From: an uncultured Clostridia bacterium | Lineage (GTDB): Bacteria; Bacillota; Clostridia; Oscillospirales; Acutalibacteraceae | DNA: 6,971 nucleotides | Direction: 5' to 3' | Assembly: GCA_946497265.1 (NCBI GenBank) | Contig: CAMMKL010000115.1 | Span: 1 to 6,971, forward strand | Part shown: in pieces, positions 5,764-6,971 of the stretch | How positions within the stretch are numbered: position 1 is the first letter of the stretch | Layout: each line of letters begins with the position of its first letter | Program-made: the position numbers and the translations under genes | Notes under the pieces: model-generated | Seen by the model: only the letters and a program-made list of their open reading frames with translations | Databases searched by the model: none | Told to the model about the DNA's origin: nothing

Positions 5764-5848
5764 ACCGAAAAAGGGAATGGGTACTGATGAAGAACCTTTT
5801 CTAAACACTGCTCAGCAAAAGCAAAAAATATAGGGATGTGTGTTTTTT

Positions 5849-6971
5849 CTATTTTCCGGTTTGTTCGCCCTCTGAAGAAGGCTCTTCTTCCGGCAAGAAT
5901 TGCACATGCAGTTTGGTAATGCGCTGGTCGTCCATTTCGGTGACGGTTACCTTTAGGTTCCTATAGGTGAAGCTTTCGCCTACCTCTGGAATGTGTTCCA
6001 GCATTTCCAGGGCCCAGCCGCTTACAGAGTTGTATTCGCTGTCGAACCGGCGCGCGTCGAAATCGATCCGGTCAAATAGATCAAGCGTATTTAAATCCCC
6101 CTGCACTTCATAACTGCCGTCCGGCAGGGCGACCAATTCCTGCTCAACCTCTTCGTCTTCATCCCAAATTTCTCCCACCAGCTGTTCCAATAGATCTTCC
6201 ATGGTAACCATGCCCAGAATGCCGCCATAATCGTCGGTGACCAAGGCGACATGGATCTTTTTGCGGCGAAAGTCATTGAGCAGCGAGGAGAGTTTCTTGG
6301 TTTTATAAATAAAAAATGCCGGCTGTAACATGGCGCGGATGTCGATCGGCTTATTTTCCACCAGAGCCTCCAGGAAATCCCGCGTATGCAGAATGCCGAT
6401 GATATCATCCACATTGTCCTCATAAACAGGAATACGGGAAAACCGCTCCCGCAGGATGATTTCGCGGTTTGTTTCCAAATCGTCGTTGATATCGATGGAA
6501 AGCATGTCTACACGGGGCGTAAGAACAGCCTGGGCGGTTTTTTCATCAAATTCCAATGCGTGCTGGACCAGCTCGCTTTCCTGTTCTTCAAGCACCCCTT
6601 CTTCCTCGATGCTCTCAACAATATATTTCAGTTCTTCTTCCGTAACCGAAGGGGAGGTGTCCCCAGGGGAGGAAGAAATCTTTTTTGCTAATTTTTTCAA
6701 AAGAATGAACAGCAGCACCAAAGGATACGTGATGATCATCAAAACATGCATAATATTGGCAACTGTGAGAGCGAAGCTTTCGCTATTCTCCTTTGCCAGG
6801 CTCTTGGGGAGCACTTCACCGAATATTAGGATGAGCACCGTCATTACCGCCGTGGAAATGGCCGCGCCGGAAGGACCGAACAGATCGACGGCTAAAACGG
6901 TTGCGATAGAAGAAGAAGCAATATTCACGATGTTGTTGCCAATTAAAATAGTAGACAACAGCTCGTCATAC
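5849..6971 (-). CDS. CNNM/CBS-domain CorC-HlyC family membrane protein (partial, N-terminus outside window)
   Basis: The frame runs from the right edge to TAG at 5851-5849. A TTG at 6958-6956 could be read as a start, but the frame stays open upstream (YDELL then STILIGNN) and the family needs a further N-terminal helix, so it is internal Leu and the gene is truncated by the window. Counting from that Leu as 1: CNNM/DUF21 helices with LIGNNIVNI (5-13), GEVLPKSLA (47-55) and a helix at about 68-88; a CBS pair at about 146-200 and 212-262, with FSRIPVYEDN (173-182) and DDYGGILGMVTMEDL (242-256); and a CorC_HlyC domain at about 275-355. Characterised relatives (MpfA, CorC, human CNNM) act in Mg2+ efflux or tolerance, often Na+ coupled, with CBS domains sensing nucleotides. 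The older 'hemolysin' label is unsupported. It is followed by a strong terminator. Confidence 0.93.
   Translation of the reverse strand, partial: YDELLSTILIGNNIVNIASSSIATVLAVDLFGPSGAAISTAVMTVLILIFGEVLPKSLAKENSESFALTVANIMHVLMIITYPLVLLFILLKKLAKKISSSPGDTSPSVTEEELKYIVESIEEEGVLEEQESELVQHALEFDEKTAQAVLTPRVDMLSIDINDDLETNREIILRERFSRIPVYEDNVDDIIGILHTRDFLEALVENKPIDIRAMLQPAFFIYKTKKLSSLLNDFRRKKIHVALVTDDYGGILGMVTMEDLLEQLVGEIWDEDEEVEQELVALPDGSYEVQGDLNTLDLFDRIDFDARRFDSEYNSVSGWALEMLEHIPEVGESFTYRNLKVTVTEMDDQRITKLHVQFLPEEEPSSEGEQTGK

Noticed and set aside
5595..5804. A 69-codon plus-strand frame immediately after the VanZ stop
   Set aside because: It reads through the 15-base perfect terminator hairpin, lacks a Shine-Dalgarno sequence and resembles no protein family.
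5849..6971. Haemolysin/toxin function for the CBS-domain protein
   Set aside because: The 'hemolysin' label is historic for HlyC/CorC relatives. The domains visible indicate a CNNM-type ion transport protein.

Overview
The window looks like chromosomal DNA of a low-to-mid GC Gram-positive bacterium, most likely a clostridial (Firmicutes) species. The reasons are very strong AGGAGG-type ribosome binding sites, frequent TTG and GTG starts, near-consensus sigma-A promoters, and gene families typical of Firmicutes envelopes (VanW, VanZ, UgtP-like glycolipid glycosyltransferase, CNNM/CBS protein). I see no plasmid, phage, IS element, CRISPR array, tRNA or rRNA.

Layout: (1) At 1-74 the first 24 codons of an unidentified membrane protein run off the left edge on the minus strand, with a good promoter (143-171) and a perfect dyad over its -35 box. 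(2) A terminator (200-239) closes a minus-strand VanW/G5 cell-wall protein gene (271-1782, TTG start). (3) A 241-base divergent intergenic region holds a putative minus promoter for the VanW gene and an excellent plus promoter (1948-1976). (4) A plus-strand run follows: ABC-2 type ATPase (2024-2962, GTG), overlapping ABC-2 permease (2928-3824, TTG), GT28 diacylglycerol-type glycosyltransferase (3843-5039), and, after a 72-base gap with a possible stem-loop, a VanZ-family membrane protein (5112-5594). (5) A 254-base convergent gap carries a strong hairpin terminator oriented for the minus strand. (6) A minus-strand CNNM/CBS/CorC-HlyC protein (5849-6971) is cut off at its N-terminus by the right edge.

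The four plus-strand genes read as one envelope operon: a lipid-glycosylating enzyme co-transcribed with an ABC-2 exporter and a small VanZ-like membrane protein. The divergent VanW protein is probably also anchored at the membrane facing the wall. The VanW and VanZ names come from glycopeptide-resistance clusters, but no vanH/A/X ligase or dipeptidase genes are here, so vancomycin resistance should not be inferred. No clearly novel system is visible. The points most worth checking are the lysine-rich insertion in the glycosyltransferase, the ABC pair linked to a glycolipid enzyme without a GntR regulator, and the dyads over promoter elements.
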